Shown: positions 15,694 through 24,740, numbered from the stretch's first letter. The stretch is DNA of 40,317 bases from Flavobacteriales bacterium (GCA_002863145.1 PKDW01000029.1:1-40317), one strand, 5' to 3'. Program-made: numbers and translations. Notes: a model not told the origin generated them from the letters alone.

Positions 15694-17091
15694 ATGTTGA
15701 TTGCATCCATTTCAGGTATCCGCGGCACGGTCGGCGGAAAGGCCGGCGAAGGGCTGAGTCCCGCCGACGTGGTGACGTTCTCCAGTGGCTACGGCGCATG
15801 GGTTTGGGAGCAGAAGTCGGGACGCGACGCACCGCGGGTGGTGGTGGGACGCGACGCCCGAATTTCAGGACCTTGGGTGCGTGACGTGGTGTGCGGCACC
15901 TTGAACGCCTTGGGCATCGACGTCATCGATTTGGGGCTGAGTACCACACCCACGGTCGAGTTGGCCGTCCCGGGTTTGAAGGCCGACGGCGGCTTGATCC
16001 TGACCGCGTCACACAACCCCAAACAGTGGAACGCCCTCAAACTCCTGAATGCCGAGGGCGAGTTTTTGTCGGCGGCGGCGGGCGATCGGGTGTTGGCACT
16101 GGCCCGGGAAGGCGTGGCCTACGCCGACGTCGATGCCACGGGCACCACCACCCAAGACGACAGCTGGTTGACGCGTCATGTGGAGCACGTCCTCGACTTG
16201 GCGCTGGTCGATGCCGAGGCCATTCGTGGCGCAGGATTGAAAGTGGCGGTCGACGCCGTGAACTCGTCAGGAGGTGTGGCAGTGCCCTTGCTCCTGGAGG
16301 CGTTGGGTGTGGAGGTGGTTCCCGTTCACTGTGAGCCCACTGGACATTTTGCGCACAACCCAGAGCCGTTGCCCAGCCATTTGAGCGACCTGACCCAAGC
16401 CGTTGTGGAGGGGCAATGTCATTTGGGCATCAGCGTCGACCCCGACGTGGATCGCCTGTGTTTTGTTTGCGAAGACGGTAGCTTTTTCGGCGAAGAGTAC
16501 ACGTTGGTGGCGGTGGCGGACCACGTGCTGACCCACACGCCAGGCCCTACGGTGAGCAACCTCAGCAGCACCCGTGCCCTGCGCGAAGTGACCGCCCGTC
16601 ATGGTTGCACGTACACGGCATCTGCTGTGGGTGAAGTCAATGTGGTGACCCAAATGCGCAAGACCGGTGCCATCCTCGGAGGCGAAGGGAATGGCGGCGT
16701 GATTTACCCCACATCCCACGCCGGACGCGACGCTTTGGTGGGCATTGGGCTGTTTTTGACCCACCTGGTCGGCAAAGACATGACGTGCCGTGCGCTTCGC
16801 GACACCTACCCTGATTTTCACATGGTGAAGGACAAAATATCCTTGCCTGCGGTCGATGTCGACGCTGCCCTGTTGGCGCTTCGAGACGAAGTGAGCGACG
16901 CCGAAGTGAACGACGTGGATGGGGTGAAATTTGACCTTGCGGAGGGGTGGGTGCACTTGAGAAAAAGCAACACCGAGCCCATCATTCGGATTTATGCAGA
17001 AGCGCCGACACCGGAGGAAGCCAGGGCGTTGGCCGACCGATTTGGCGGTCGCCTCGAGCATCACCTTCAAAGCTCACCGGCACAGGCCTAA
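15694..17091 (+). CDS. glmM: Phosphoglucosamine mutase
   Basis: The 465-residue protein is a full-length alpha-D-phosphohexomutase. It begins with ASISGIRGTVGG, contains the phosphoserine loop TASHNPKQWNALK with Ser106, the magnesium loop DPDVDR (Asp249, 251, 253), the sugar-binding GEGNGGVI, and the phosphate-binding RKSNTEPIIRIYAE near the C-terminus. This pattern is the Bacteroidota GlmM group, which turns glucosamine-6-phosphate into glucosamine-1-phosphate for peptidoglycan precursors; phosphomannomutase activity cannot be excluded from sequence alone. The cysteine desulfurase gene follows after 12 bp but seems to have its own -7 box. Confidence 0.92.
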   Translation: MLIASISGIRGTVGGKAGEGLSPADVVTFSSGYGAWVWEQKSGRDAPRVVVGRDARISGPWVRDVVCGTLNALGIDVIDLGLSTTPTVELAVPGLKADGGLILTASHNPKQWNALKLLNAEGEFLSAAAGDRVLALAREGVAYADVDATGTTTQDDSWLTRHVEHVLDLALVDAEAIRGAGLKVAVDAVNSSGGVAVPLLLEALGVEVVPVHCEPTGHFAHNPEPLPSHLSDLTQAVVEGQCHLGISVDPDVDRLCFVCEDGSFFGEEYTLVAVADHVLTHTPGPTVSNLSSTRALREVTARHGCTYTASAVGEVNVVTQMRKTGAILGGEGNGGVIYPTSHAGRDALVGIGLFLTHLVGKDMTCRALRDTYPDFHMVKDKISLPAVDVDAALLALRDEVSDAEVNDVDGVKFDLAEGWVHLRKSNTEPIIRIYAEAPTPEEARALADRFGGRLEHHLQSSPAQA

Positions 17092-17096
17092 CTTAG
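17089..17096 (+). promoter_or_regulatory. Candidate -7 box for the cysteine desulfurase gene
   Basis: TAACTTAG overlaps the glmM stop codon and ends 7 nt before ATG 17104. One base departs from TAnnTTTG. A separate transcript or added internal initiation is possible. Confidence 0.35.
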
Positions 17097-17103
17097 GCGC
17101 CCC

Positions 17104-18255
17104 ATGCACGCTTACCTCGACAATGCGGCGACGACCCCGGTGGCACCCGAAGTGGTGAAGGCTATGATGGACGTGTACACCTCGGTTCATGGCAATCCGT
17201 CTTCCACACACGCGCCCGGGCGAAAAGCCAAGGCCTTGATTGAAACGAGCCGGCGCACCATCGCCTCTCTGTTGGGTGTTCCGCCCCGAACCATCTGTTT
17301 CACGTCAGGGGGGACAGAAGCGGACAACCACGCCATCCAAGCCGCAGTGAGCTGCTTGGGTGTCAATCGCATCATCACGTCGGCGGCGGAGCACAGCGCG
17401 GTCATCAAGGCCACGAAACAAGCCTCGGACCGACACCACTTGGAGCTTGTTCATGTTCAGCATCACGCGGACGGTCAGGTGGACATGGACCACCTCGCCG
17501 AACTTTTGGCCGGTTCAGAGAAAACGACCTTGGTCTCCTTGATGCACGCCAACAACGAAGTGGGTGTCATGGTGGACCTCGCCTGGCTCAGTGCCTTGTG
17601 CAGGGAGCATGGGGCGTTGCTGCACAGCGACACTGTGCAGACCATGGGGCATTATCCCCTCGATTTGAACGCCGTGGATGTGGATTTCTTGGCGTGCAGT
17701 GCGCACAAGTTGCACGGACCCAAGGGCACCGGATTTTTGTACGCCAACCCCAAGCTGCGCATTGACGGCATGATTGTCGGCGGAGGTCAGGAGCGAATGC
17801 TTCGAGGGGGCACAGAAAATGTCGCGGGCATTGTGGGGTTGGCTGAGGCGTTTGCCGCTGCCTTCGAACACATGGCCGAACACGAAGCCCACATCCGCGC
17901 CATGAAAGCCCGCATGGTGCAAGGACTCAGGGAGCGCATTCCTGGTGTGGTGTTCAACGGGGACTCGGACAAAAAAGACCGCCTTTACACTGTGCTGAAC
18001 GTGCAATTCCCTGAACACGCCAACGGCGGCATGGCGGTGTTTCTGCTCGACCTTGAAGGGGTGGCATGTTCAGGAGGCAGCGCCTGTTCCAGCGGTGCGA
18101 CGCTCGGCTCTCACGTGCTCAGGGCCCTTCAATTTCACGACTCCAACAAGGCGAGTGTGCGCTTCTCCTTCTCGAGGTACACGTCCGAGGCGGACATCGA
18201 TTTTGCCTTGGATGCTGCGCAGAAAGTTTTTGCCCCCGCGGAAGAGGTCGTTTGA
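17104..18255 (+). CDS. Cysteine desulfurase (NifS/IscS class)
   Basis: The 383-residue PLP enzyme begins with YLDNAATTPVAPEV. It has the GGTEADNHAI and HSAVI segments, the cofactor lysine in SAHKLHGPKG (about residue 203), GGGQERMLRGGTEN, and the catalytic cysteine in GGSACSSGA (about residue 328). Such enzymes strip sulfur from cysteine to give alanine and an enzyme persulfide for Fe-S clusters or tRNA thiolation. The cysteine loop is of the class I (NifS/IscS) type. No IscU or other cluster-assembly gene is adjacent, so its partner is unclear. Sulfur for the mnm5s2U34 modification, whose MnmD lies elsewhere in the window, is one plausible use. Confidence 0.93.
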   Translation: MHAYLDNAATTPVAPEVVKAMMDVYTSVHGNPSSTHAPGRKAKALIETSRRTIASLLGVPPRTICFTSGGTEADNHAIQAAVSCLGVNRIITSAAEHSAVIKATKQASDRHHLELVHVQHHADGQVDMDHLAELLAGSEKTTLVSLMHANNEVGVMVDLAWLSALCREHGALLHSDTVQTMGHYPLDLNAVDVDFLACSAHKLHGPKGTGFLYANPKLRIDGMIVGGGQERMLRGGTENVAGIVGLAEAFAAAFEHMAEHEAHIRAMKARMVQGLRERIPGVVFNGDSDKKDRLYTVLNVQFPEHANGGMAVFLLDLEGVACSGGSACSSGATLGSHVLRALQFHDSNKASVRFSFSRYTSEADIDFALDAAQKVFAPAEEVV

Positions 18256-18319
18256 TTCAGGTGCTTTTGTGAGTCGCAGGCTGAGGCACCAAGGGTGCAC
18301 AAGGCATGGGCTTGTGGCG

Positions 18320-18327
18320 TACCTTGA
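18320..18327 (+). promoter_or_regulatory. Candidate -7 box that decides the GH3 gene start
   Basis: TACCTTGA ends 5 nt before ATG 18333. If it is the promoter, the in-frame ATG 18306 lies upstream of transcription and cannot be used. Confidence 0.42.
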
Positions 18328-18332
18328 CGTTC

Positions 18333-19889
18333 ATGCCAGCCAATCGGATTTTTCACAGCCTGATCGGTGCGCGAATGCCTCACATCTTGTGGGCGCAATC
18401 TCGCCCCGCGGACGCACAGCGTGGGGTCTACCTCGGACTGATGCACGGGTTGGCTTCCACGGTGTACGGCAAGTCACTGGGGATTGACAAAGCCAGCGAC
18501 GTGGCTCGCCGCAAGGACTTTGTGCGGCACGTGCCCATCGTGACTTACGACGCGTTGAAGCCCTGGATCCTCCGAGCCCGCGACGGCGAACGGAATGTGT
18601 TGTGGCCGGGTGTCACCCAGTGGTTTGCCCAAAGCTCCGGCACCACCAGCGACCACCACAAGTGGCTGCCGGTCACGAGCGAGTCGCTCCACGACGGCCA
18701 CTACAAAGGCGGGAAGGACGTGCTGGCCCAGTTTTGTCATCAAGTCCCCCGCGCCCAGTTGTATCAAGGAAAACACCTCATTCTTGGCGGCTCAAGTGCG
18801 TTGGTCAAAGAGGGCCAAAGCGCCTTAAAAGGAGACTTGAGTGCCATCATCGTCAGGCATTTGCCACCCTGGTGTGAAGCCAGGAGAACCCCCAACCGAA
18901 GCATTGCGCTGATGTCGGACTGGGAAGAAAAGGTGGAAGCCATGGCCCGGGCCACCGCAGTGGAAGACGTCAGGATCTTGGCGGGCGTGCCCAGTTGGAT
19001 GTCTTTGGTGACGCAACGCGTGCTCGAAGTCACGGGCAAATCCAACCTGCGCGAGGTTTGGCCCAACCTGTGGCTCTACATGCACGGCGGGGTGGGATTC
19101 AAGCCCTACCGTGAGACCTTCACCAACATGATTCCCGACGTGCCGGGACTTCCCCCGATGCACTACCTCGAGACATACAATGCCTCGGAGGGCTTTTTCG
19201 CCTACCAAGAAGATTTGGGGCGCGACGACATGGCGCTCTTGATGGATCACGGCATTTACTACGAGTTCATGCCGCTGGAAGAAGTGGGGCAGCCCCAGCC
19301 TCGGGCATTGGAGTTTCGGGAAGTGGAAGTGGGCCACACGTACGCCCTCGTCATTTCCACCAACGCGGGGTTGTGGCGCTACTTGTTGGGGGATTTGGTG
19401 ACCATCACCTCGAAGGTTCCGCTTCGCATTCACTTGGCAGGGCGCATTTCGTCTCACTTGAATTTGGTGGGCGAGGAGGTCATGGAACACCAAACGGACC
19501 AAGCCGTCGCCAAAGTGTGCAAGGCCCTGGGGACGGAGCTTTACAACTACATGGCGGGGCCTGTGCTCGACGATTTTGGCAAGCCTGTAGGCCACACTTG
19601 GGCCTTAGAATTTCAACGCGGATGCATGCAGCCCTCCGAAGCGGCCTTGGCGAAGCGGTTGGATGCCCAGCTTCAGCGTTTGAATGGCGATTACAAGGCC
19701 AAACGCACCGCCAACCTCGCCTTGGACATGCCCACCGTTCGGGTGGTGCCCTCGGGAACGTTCGATGCGTGGCTCGAAGGCAACCAGCGTTTGGGGGGAC
19801 AGCACAAGGTGCCGCGTTTGACGCACGACGAGGCCACACTCAGGGCTGTGCTCGACGCATCCAAGCAAGAGTTATCCCCAACCTGTTGA
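18333..19889 (+). CDS. GH3 auxin-responsive promoter family protein
   Basis: The 518-residue protein belongs to the bacterial branch of the GH3 family, which adenylates a carboxylic acid and joins it to an amine. Visible marks are the ATP-binding SSGTTSDHHK (101-110), GHYKGGKD, the LGGSSAL segment, YNASEGFFAYQ (an adenylate-pocket region near residue 285) and TNAGLWRYLLGDLV (about 345). Plant members conjugate auxin or jasmonate to amino acids. The substrate of the common Bacteroidota members is not known, and nothing here identifies it. I chose ATG 18333 over ATG 18306 because of the promoter box and because the protein then starts like other bacterial members. The neighbours are cysteine desulfurase and deoxynucleoside kinase. 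Confidence 0.88.
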   Translation: MPANRIFHSLIGARMPHILWAQSRPADAQRGVYLGLMHGLASTVYGKSLGIDKASDVARRKDFVRHVPIVTYDALKPWILRARDGERNVLWPGVTQWFAQSSGTTSDHHKWLPVTSESLHDGHYKGGKDVLAQFCHQVPRAQLYQGKHLILGGSSALVKEGQSALKGDLSAIIVRHLPPWCEARRTPNRSIALMSDWEEKVEAMARATAVEDVRILAGVPSWMSLVTQRVLEVTGKSNLREVWPNLWLYMHGGVGFKPYRETFTNMIPDVPGLPPMHYLETYNASEGFFAYQEDLGRDDMALLMDHGIYYEFMPLEEVGQPQPRALEFREVEVGHTYALVISTNAGLWRYLLGDLVTITSKVPLRIHLAGRISSHLNLVGEEVMEHQTDQAVAKVCKALGTELYNYMAGPVLDDFGKPVGHTWALEFQRGCMQPSEAALAKRLDAQLQRLNGDYKAKRTANLALDMPTVRVVPSGTFDAWLEGNQRLGGQHKVPRLTHDEATLRAVLDASKQELSPTC

Positions 19890-19918
19890 CGTTGCTTGGA
19901 AGAGCGCAGTCGCCGACC

Positions 19919-19926
19919 TACTTTGG
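19919..19926 (+). promoter_or_regulatory. Possible -7 box for the deoxynucleoside kinase gene
   Basis: TACTTTGG resembles TAnnTTTG with a shortened spacer. It lies 38 nt before ATG 19965, so this gene would have an ordinary short leader rather than a leaderless mRNA. Confidence 0.3.
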
Positions 19927-19964
19927 CCTTCCATTTTTGCATTCAACCCCACGACGAAGACCCC

Positions 19965-20582
19965 ATGCATCTCGCCATTGCAGGCAACATTGGATCAGGG
20001 AAGACAACCTTGACGACGCTGTTGGCCAAACACTATCGCTACACGGCTCACTTCGAGCAAGTGGACGACAACCCCTACCTGAACGACTTCTACAAGGACA
20101 TGACCCGGTGGTCCTTCAATTTGCAGGTGTATTTCCTAAAGTCTCGGTTTGCGCAGCTGATCGAGATGAAGGCGAAGGGGAAGCCCGTCATTCAGGATCG
20201 GACCATTTACGAGGACTCCAACATCTTTGCGCCCAACCTGCAGGCCATGGGGTTGATGACATCTCGCGATTTTGAGAACTACCTGTCTTTGTTCGAGTTG
20301 ATGGAAGAGTTCGTCACGCCGCCGGACCTGCTCATTTACCTGCGCGCGTCTGTGCCCACGCTTGTGGCTCAAATCCAAAAGCGCGGCCGCGAATACGAGG
20401 AGGCCATCCGTCTGGACTACCTCAACCGATTGAATGAGCGCTACGAGGCATGGATCAGCACCTACAACAAGGGTGAACTCTTGATCATTGACGTGGACAA
20501 CAACAACTTCCACGAGGACAAGGAGGACCTCGGAGGCATCATCACAGCCATTGATGGCAAGCTGAACAACCTGTTCAGTTGA
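19965..20582 (+). CDS. Deoxynucleoside kinase
   Basis: The 205-residue protein starts with MHLAIAGNIGSGKTT, which contains the P-loop at about residues 7-15. It has EQVDDNPYLNDFYKDM, the QDRTIYED motif (about 76-83, DRS/T-type substrate Arg), and a lid region LDYLNRLNERYEAWI. It matches the bacterial dNK family, which phosphorylates deoxynucleosides for salvage of DNA precursors; substrate preference (dA, dG or dC) cannot be read off. ATG 19965 was chosen because the P-loop must lie close to the N-terminus; an in-frame start at 19896 adds 23 residues without family resemblance. A strong bidirectional terminator follows. Confidence 0.92.
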   Translation: MHLAIAGNIGSGKTTLTTLLAKHYRYTAHFEQVDDNPYLNDFYKDMTRWSFNLQVYFLKSRFAQLIEMKAKGKPVIQDRTIYEDSNIFAPNLQAMGLMTSRDFENYLSLFELMEEFVTPPDLLIYLRASVPTLVAQIQKRGREYEEAIRLDYLNRLNERYEAWISTYNKGELLIIDVDNNNFHEDKEDLGGIITAIDGKLNNLFS

Positions 20583-20618
20583 GCCTTCCTCTCCGAGTTT
20601 TTCGGAGTGTCAGGACAC

Positions 20619-20648
20619 AAAAAAGGCCCGCAACTGCGGGCCTTTTTT
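20619..20648. terminator. Bidirectional intrinsic terminator between dNK and YceI genes
   Basis: A perfect hairpin with GGCCCGCA and TGCGGGCC arms around a 2-nt centre is flanked by six A on the left and six T on the right. It can therefore terminate the deoxynucleoside kinase transcript on the plus strand and the hppA-yceI transcript on the minus strand. A weaker stem (CTCCGA/TCGGAG, 20591-20607) lies just upstream. Confidence 0.9.
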
Positions 20649-20669
20649 GATGTTTGTTAGTGGATTCAA

Positions 20670-21344
20670 TCACATGGTGGGCACACCGAGGACCGAGAAT
20701 CCGAGTTCCACTTCGTCCTTGATGAACCAATCGAGCTTGTCGTCGAAGGTCTCAGAGCGGTACGTGATGTTGTGCTTGGTGCGGTCGAGCCTGAACTTGC
20801 CTTGGATGGCCAAGCCTTTGGTGTCCCCAGGAATGTCTGCGACGACGACCTCCACCGGAATGGTGTAATCCACCGCTTCTCCGTTCATGGTCAGCGTCGC
20901 ATTCAATTGTGCTTTGCCGTTGGCTGCTTCAGTGACGTCACTGACGCTGAGGACCGCTTGGGGGTGGGTTTCCACGTTGAAGAAGTCGCCTGAACGCAAG
21001 TGACCTTCGAGGCTTTCCTTTTTTTCTCCCTGCAGGTCGGACACCGCGATGCGCTTCATGTCAAAAATGACCATGCCTTCGGCAATTTGTCCGTCCTGTA
21101 CGCGGAACTTGCCCGTTTCGATGTGCAGGGTGCCGTTGTGGCCGTCTCCAGTCAGCTTCTGGGCAGACCACGTCACCTTGGGCTTCACTTTGTTGAGGAC
21201 GTACACGCCATCTTCAACAGAGGTTTGGACGGTTTCGCCTTGTGTTGCGGAGGCCTTGGGGCCTTCTTGCGTGGTTTCTCCGCAGGCCACCAACAAGGCA
21301 GCTGCTGCAAAGAGGGGGAGGAGGAGATACTTCATGTTGTTCAT
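20670..21344 (-). CDS. YceI-family lipoprotein
   Basis: The 224-residue protein has a lipoprotein signal peptide: [21 protein letters not shown], with the lipobox LVAC and Cys21 as the lipidation site. A Thr/Glu/Gln-rich linker precedes the YceI domain, a lipocalin-like beta barrel that binds isoprenoid-type lipids in characterised members. Typical elements are KPKVTWSAQKLTGDGHNGTL, GTLHIETGKFRVQDGQI, LRSGDFFNVETHPQAVL and the late VVADIPGDTKGL. Its ATG overlaps the pyrophosphatase stop (21341-21344), so it is coupled to hppA. The bound ligand is unknown. Confidence 0.92.
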   Translation of the reverse strand: MNNMKYLLLPLFAAAALLVACGETTQEGPKASATQGETVQTSVEDGVYVLNKVKPKVTWSAQKLTGDGHNGTLHIETGKFRVQDGQIAEGMVIFDMKRIAVSDLQGEKKESLEGHLRSGDFFNVETHPQAVLSVSDVTEAANGKAQLNATLTMNGEAVDYTIPVEVVVADIPGDTKGLAIQGKFRLDRTKHNITYRSETFDDKLDWFIKDEVELGFSVLGVPTM

Positions 21345-23584
21345 TCGTTCACGGAGGCAACAATTTCAGTGCGCTCTGTGTTCGCTTCGACATCTTCGGC
21401 GTGACCTTCGCCGTGTCCACCACCCAAAATGGGTGCGATGACCAAGCCGACGAGGCACGTCAACTTGATGAGGATGTTCATGGATGGACCCGAGGTGTCC
21501 TTGAAGGGGTCACCCACGGTGTCGCCGGTCACGGCTGCCTTGTGGGCGTCAGAACCTTTGTAGGTCATCTCGCCGTTGATTTCCACGCCAGCCTCAAAGG
21601 ACTTCTTGGCGTTGTCCCACGCACCTCCAGCGTTGTTCTGGAAGATGGCCCAAAGCACACCGCTCACGGTCACACCGGCCATGTAGCCACCGAGGGTTTC
21701 AGCAGCCCATGCTGCTTCTGCGCCCAACATGAGGGGCAACAAGCCGATGACCAAGGGGAAGAGGATCGTCATGGCGCCTGGGAGCATCATTTCCTTCAAT
21801 GCAGCTTGGGTGGAGATGTCCACGCACTTGCCGTATTCAGGAGTGCCCGTGCCTTCCAGGATTCCAGGAATTTCTTTGAACTGGCGCCGGACTTCCTGCA
21901 CCATTTCCATGGCGGCCTTTCCAACGCTGTTCATGGCCAAGGCGGAGAACACAACGGGCACCATGCCACCGATGAACAATGCGGCAAGCACGTTGGCCTT
22001 GAAGATGTTGATGCCTTCAATGCCTGTGAACTCGACGTACGCTGCAAACAAAGCCAAGGCCGTCAGTGCCGCAGAGGCGATGGCAAAGCCTTTGCCGATG
22101 GCGGCCGTGGTGTTTCCGACAGAGTCGAGAATGTCGGTGCGCTCACGAACTTCTTCAGGGAGTTCGCTCATCTCCGCGATGCCACCGGCATTGTCCGCGA
22201 TGGGGCCGAAGGCATCAATCGCGAGCTGCATGGCCGTGGTGGCCATCATGGAGCAAGCGGCGATTGCCACCCCGTAGAAGCCGGCAAACTCGTAGGCTGC
22301 GTAAATGGCCGCAGCGAAGAGAAGGATGGGGCCAAACGTCGAAATCATGCCTGTCGCGAGACCTGCGATGATGTTGGTCGCGGCACCCGTCGAAGACTGC
22401 TGGACAATGTCGAGGACGGGCTTCTTGCCGAGGCCGGTGTAGTACTCTGTCATGTAGGAAATCGCACCGCCCACCACGAGACCGACGATCACCGAGTAGA
22501 AGACGTTCATGGAGCTGAAGGTGCGGGCATCTTCACCAAAGAACTCCATGGTGAGTTGCTCAGGGAGCATCGTGTCCACCAAGAAGAAGCATGCGATGGC
22601 TGTCAAGATGATGGACCCCCAGTTGCCACGGTTCAAGGCCGCCTGCACTTGGGCTTCCTTGGCGTCGTCATCCACGCGGATCACTTGTGCGCCGAGAATC
22701 GAGAACACGATGCCGAGGGCAGAAATCACAAGGGGCAACAAGATGGTGGACATGCCTCCAAAGTTGTCGGAGATGCTGCCACCCATGTCGCTGATCACGT
22801 AGTTGCCGAGAACCATGGCCGCCAACACGGTGGCGACGTAAGAACCGAAGAGGTCTGCACCCATGCCGGCCACGTCACCCACGTTGTCGCCCACGTTGTC
22901 GGCGATGGTGGCGGGGTTGCGGGGATCGTCCTCAGGAATGCCTGCTTCAACCTTGCCGACGAGGTCCGCGCCGACGTCTGCAGCCTTCGTGTAGATGCCG
23001 CCGCCCACACGGGCGAACAGGGCGATGCTCTCTGCACCAAGTGAGAAACCAGCGAGGGCTTCGAGGATGACGGTCATTTGGTCCACAGAGGTGCCTTCTG
23101 CTCCACCGCCCATCCAACCGAGGAGAAGGATGAAAAGGGCACTCAAACCGAAGACTGCAAGGCCGGCCACGCCGAGGCCCATCACCATGCCGCCCGTGAA
23201 GGAGACTTTCAGGCCCTCGCTCAAGCTCGTGCGAGCCGCTTGCGTGGTGCGCACGTTGGCTTGGGTGGCGATGCGCATGCCTATGTTGCCTGCAAGTGCC
23301 GAGAACACGGCACCGATGACAAACGCGACAACGATGAACCAGTGGGTGGTTTCCACCATGGAGGACACAAGGCCAAGAAGGGCTCCTGCCACGACGACGA
23401 ACACCGCGAGGATGCGGTACTCAGCGCTCAAAAAAGCGAGGGCGCCTTCGTGAATGTGCTGCGCGATTTCGCTCATACGAGCTTCGCCGACACTTTGCTT
23501 GCGCACCCATGCGGCTTGGACGGCCATGACAATGAGGCCGAGAATGGCCAAACCTGGAACGAGGTAGAGCAGTGATTGCTGCAT
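21341..23584 (-). CDS. hppA: Membrane-bound ion-pumping pyrophosphatase
   Basis: The 747-residue integral membrane protein is a full-length M-PPase with about 16 hydrophobic segments. It uses pyrophosphate hydrolysis to pump H+ and/or Na+ across the cytoplasmic membrane. The pyrophosphate site is visible as [20 protein letters not shown], followed by [20 protein letters not shown]. The [15 protein letters not shown] segment has Ala at the position where K+-independent enzymes have Lys, so a K+-dependent enzyme is predicted. Whether it pumps H+ or Na+ is not settled by my reading. The leader between pdhB and this gene contains a GC hairpin. The stop overlaps the YceI start. Confidence 0.95.
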   Translation of the reverse strand: MQQSLLYLVPGLAILGLIVMAVQAAWVRKQSVGEARMSEIAQHIHEGALAFLSAEYRILAVFVVVAGALLGLVSSMVETTHWFIVVAFVIGAVFSALAGNIGMRIATQANVRTTQAARTSLSEGLKVSFTGGMVMGLGVAGLAVFGLSALFILLLGWMGGGAEGTSVDQMTVILEALAGFSLGAESIALFARVGGGIYTKAADVGADLVGKVEAGIPEDDPRNPATIADNVGDNVGDVAGMGADLFGSYVATVLAAMVLGNYVISDMGGSISDNFGGMSTILLPLVISALGIVFSILGAQVIRVDDDAKEAQVQAALNRGNWGSIILTAIACFFLVDTMLPEQLTMEFFGEDARTFSSMNVFYSVIVGLVVGGAISYMTEYYTGLGKKPVLDIVQQSSTGAATNIIAGLATGMISTFGPILLFAAAIYAAYEFAGFYGVAIAACSMMATTAMQLAIDAFGPIADNAGGIAEMSELPEEVRERTDILDSVGNTTAAIGKGFAIASAALTALALFAAYVEFTGIEGINIFKANVLAALFIGGMVPVVFSALAMNSVGKAAMEMVQEVRRQFKEIPGILEGTGTPEYGKCVDISTQAALKEMMLPGAMTILFPLVIGLLPLMLGAEAAWAAETLGGYMAGVTVSGVLWAIFQNNAGGAWDNAKKSFEAGVEINGEMTYKGSDAHKAAVTGDTVGDPFKDTSGPSMNILIKLTCLVGLVIAPILGGGHGEGHAEDVEANTERTEIVASVNE

Positions 23585-23599
23585 GAGGTTGAGATTGTG

Positions 23600-23616
23600 G
23601 GGCCGCCAGTCGGCCC
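23600..23616 (-). other. GC-rich hairpin in the hppA leader
   Basis: A perfect 6-bp stem GGGCCG/CGGCCC with a 5-nt loop lies 15 nt before the hppA ATG in the 65-bp gap after pdhB. It has no U-tract, so it is a weak terminator candidate for pdhB. It could instead influence access to the hppA start. Confidence 0.4.
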
Positions 23617-23624
23617 GATTTGAT

Positions 23625-23632
23625 CAAAAGTT
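23625..23632 (-). promoter_or_regulatory. Possible -7 box for hppA
   Basis: The minus strand reads AACTTTTG, one mismatch from TAnnTTTG, in an A/T-rich stretch 40 nt before ATG 23584. Transcription from it would include the GC hairpin in the leader. Confidence 0.3.
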
Positions 23633-23649
23633 GTTTTGTAAAGTCTTTC

Positions 23650-24630
23650 TTAGGCGACGTAAGCTACGTCTTTGCAAGCCTCCACGATGTCCTTCGCTTG
23701 TGGAAGGGCTTCCTCAATGAGGCTGGTGGAGAAGGCAAATGGGGTGTCACTCTGGCAGAGGCGGCGGATTGGCGCGTCGAGGTGATCGAACGCGTGACGC
23801 TGCACCCGGTAGGTGATTTCAGTGGCAATGGACGCCACAGGGAAGCTCTCCTCCACAATCACCAGACGGTTGGTTTTCTTGATGCTCTCCAAGATGGTGT
23901 CGAGATCCAAAGGGCGAATCGTGACGAGGTCGATGATTTCTGCTTCGATGCCTTCTTTGGCGAGTTCGTCGGCCGCGGCGTGCACGTCCTTCAGGATTTT
24001 GCCAAACGACACAATGGTCACGTCTTCGCCTTTGCGGCGGACGTTGGCTTTGCCAATGGGCACGAGAAATTCTCCTTCTGGAATCATGCCCTTGTCGCCG
24101 TACATCTTCTCAGACTCCATGACGAGCACAGGGTCGTTGTCGCGGATGGCTGACTTCAAGAGGCCTTTCGCTTCATATGGTGTGAACGGGGTCACCACTT
24201 TGAGGCCTGGCATGGAAGCGTACAGGCTTTCGTAGCTCTGGCTGTGCGTGGCCGCGAGTTGGCCGGCGGTGCCGTTGGGGCCGCGGAAGACGATGGGCAC
24301 GGAGAACTGCCCCCCGCTCATCTGGAGCATTTTGGAGGCGTGGTTGATGATTTGGTCTGAGGCCAAAACCGCAAAGTTCCACGTCATGTATTCCACAATG
24401 GGACGCAACCCATTCATGGCTGCACCCACCGCAATGGCACTGAATCCGAGCTCGGCGATGGGGGTGTCAATGACACGATCCTCACCAAACTCATCCAACA
24501 TGCCTTTGGAGGCTTTGTAGGCGCCGTTGTACTCAGCCACTTCCTCCCCGAGGAGGAAGACTGACTCGTCCCGACGCATCTCTTCGCTCATGGCCTCGGC
24601 CACGGCTTCCCGGAAAGTGACTTCACGCAT
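23650..24630 (-). CDS. pdhB: Pyruvate dehydrogenase E1 component, beta subunit
   Basis: The 326-residue protein matches the beta subunit of thiamine-dependent 2-oxoacid dehydrogenases, most closely pyruvate dehydrogenase E1 beta. Seen are REAVAEAMSEEMRRD at the N-terminus, LLGEEVAEYNGAYK with the thiamine-activating Glu, RVIDTPIAELGFSAIAVGAA, FRGPNGTAGQLAATHSQSYE, GLKVVTPFTPYEAKGLLKSA and, near the C-terminus, the LVIVEESFP region. The alpha subunit and E2 are not in the window, which is common in Bacteroidota where pdhB can be separate. A perfect -7 box lies 20 nt upstream, giving a short leader. Confidence 0.93.
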   Translation of the reverse strand: MREVTFREAVAEAMSEEMRRDESVFLLGEEVAEYNGAYKASKGMLDEFGEDRVIDTPIAELGFSAIAVGAAMNGLRPIVEYMTWNFAVLASDQIINHASKMLQMSGGQFSVPIVFRGPNGTAGQLAATHSQSYESLYASMPGLKVVTPFTPYEAKGLLKSAIRDNDPVLVMESEKMYGDKGMIPEGEFLVPIGKANVRRKGEDVTIVSFGKILKDVHAAADELAKEGIEAEIIDLVTIRPLDLDTILESIKKTNRLVIVEESFPVASIATEITYRVQRHAFDHLDAPIRRLCQSDTPFAFSTSLIEEALPQAKDIVEACKDVAYVA

Positions 24631-24650
24631 TGTAGGTCCGATTTGGGCGG

Positions 24651-24658
24651 CAAAGATA
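24651..24658 (-). promoter_or_regulatory. Candidate -7 box for pdhB
   Basis: The minus strand reads TATCTTTG, a perfect TAnnTTTG match, 20 nt before ATG 24630. Unlike most boxes in the window it leaves room for a leader of about 15 nt. Confidence 0.5.
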
Positions 24659-24732
24659 ATTGATTAAGCAATGCCAAGTCCAAAAGGGGGGATTGGATGC
24701 AATATCGGGGCATCGAATCGTTCGTGCTGACC

Positions 24733-24740
24733 TACCTTTG
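24733..24740 (+). promoter_or_regulatory. Candidate -7 box for the etfB-etfA operon
   Basis: TACCTTTG is a perfect TAnnTTTG match, 46 nt before ATG 24787 in the 156-bp divergent gap with pdhB. It predicts a leader of about 40 nt. No clear -33 TTG is at the usual distance. Confidence 0.5.

Noticed and set aside
20591-20607. Small hairpin CTCCGA/TCGGAG after the nucleoside kinase gene
   Set aside because: It lacks a following U-tract and lies just before a much stronger terminator, so I did not call it separately.
21242-23044. A 600-residue open frame antisense to the pyrophosphatase gene
   Set aside because: It is rich in His, Gly and Arg with no domain pattern and mirrors a strongly supported gene; a high-GC genome gives such shadows.
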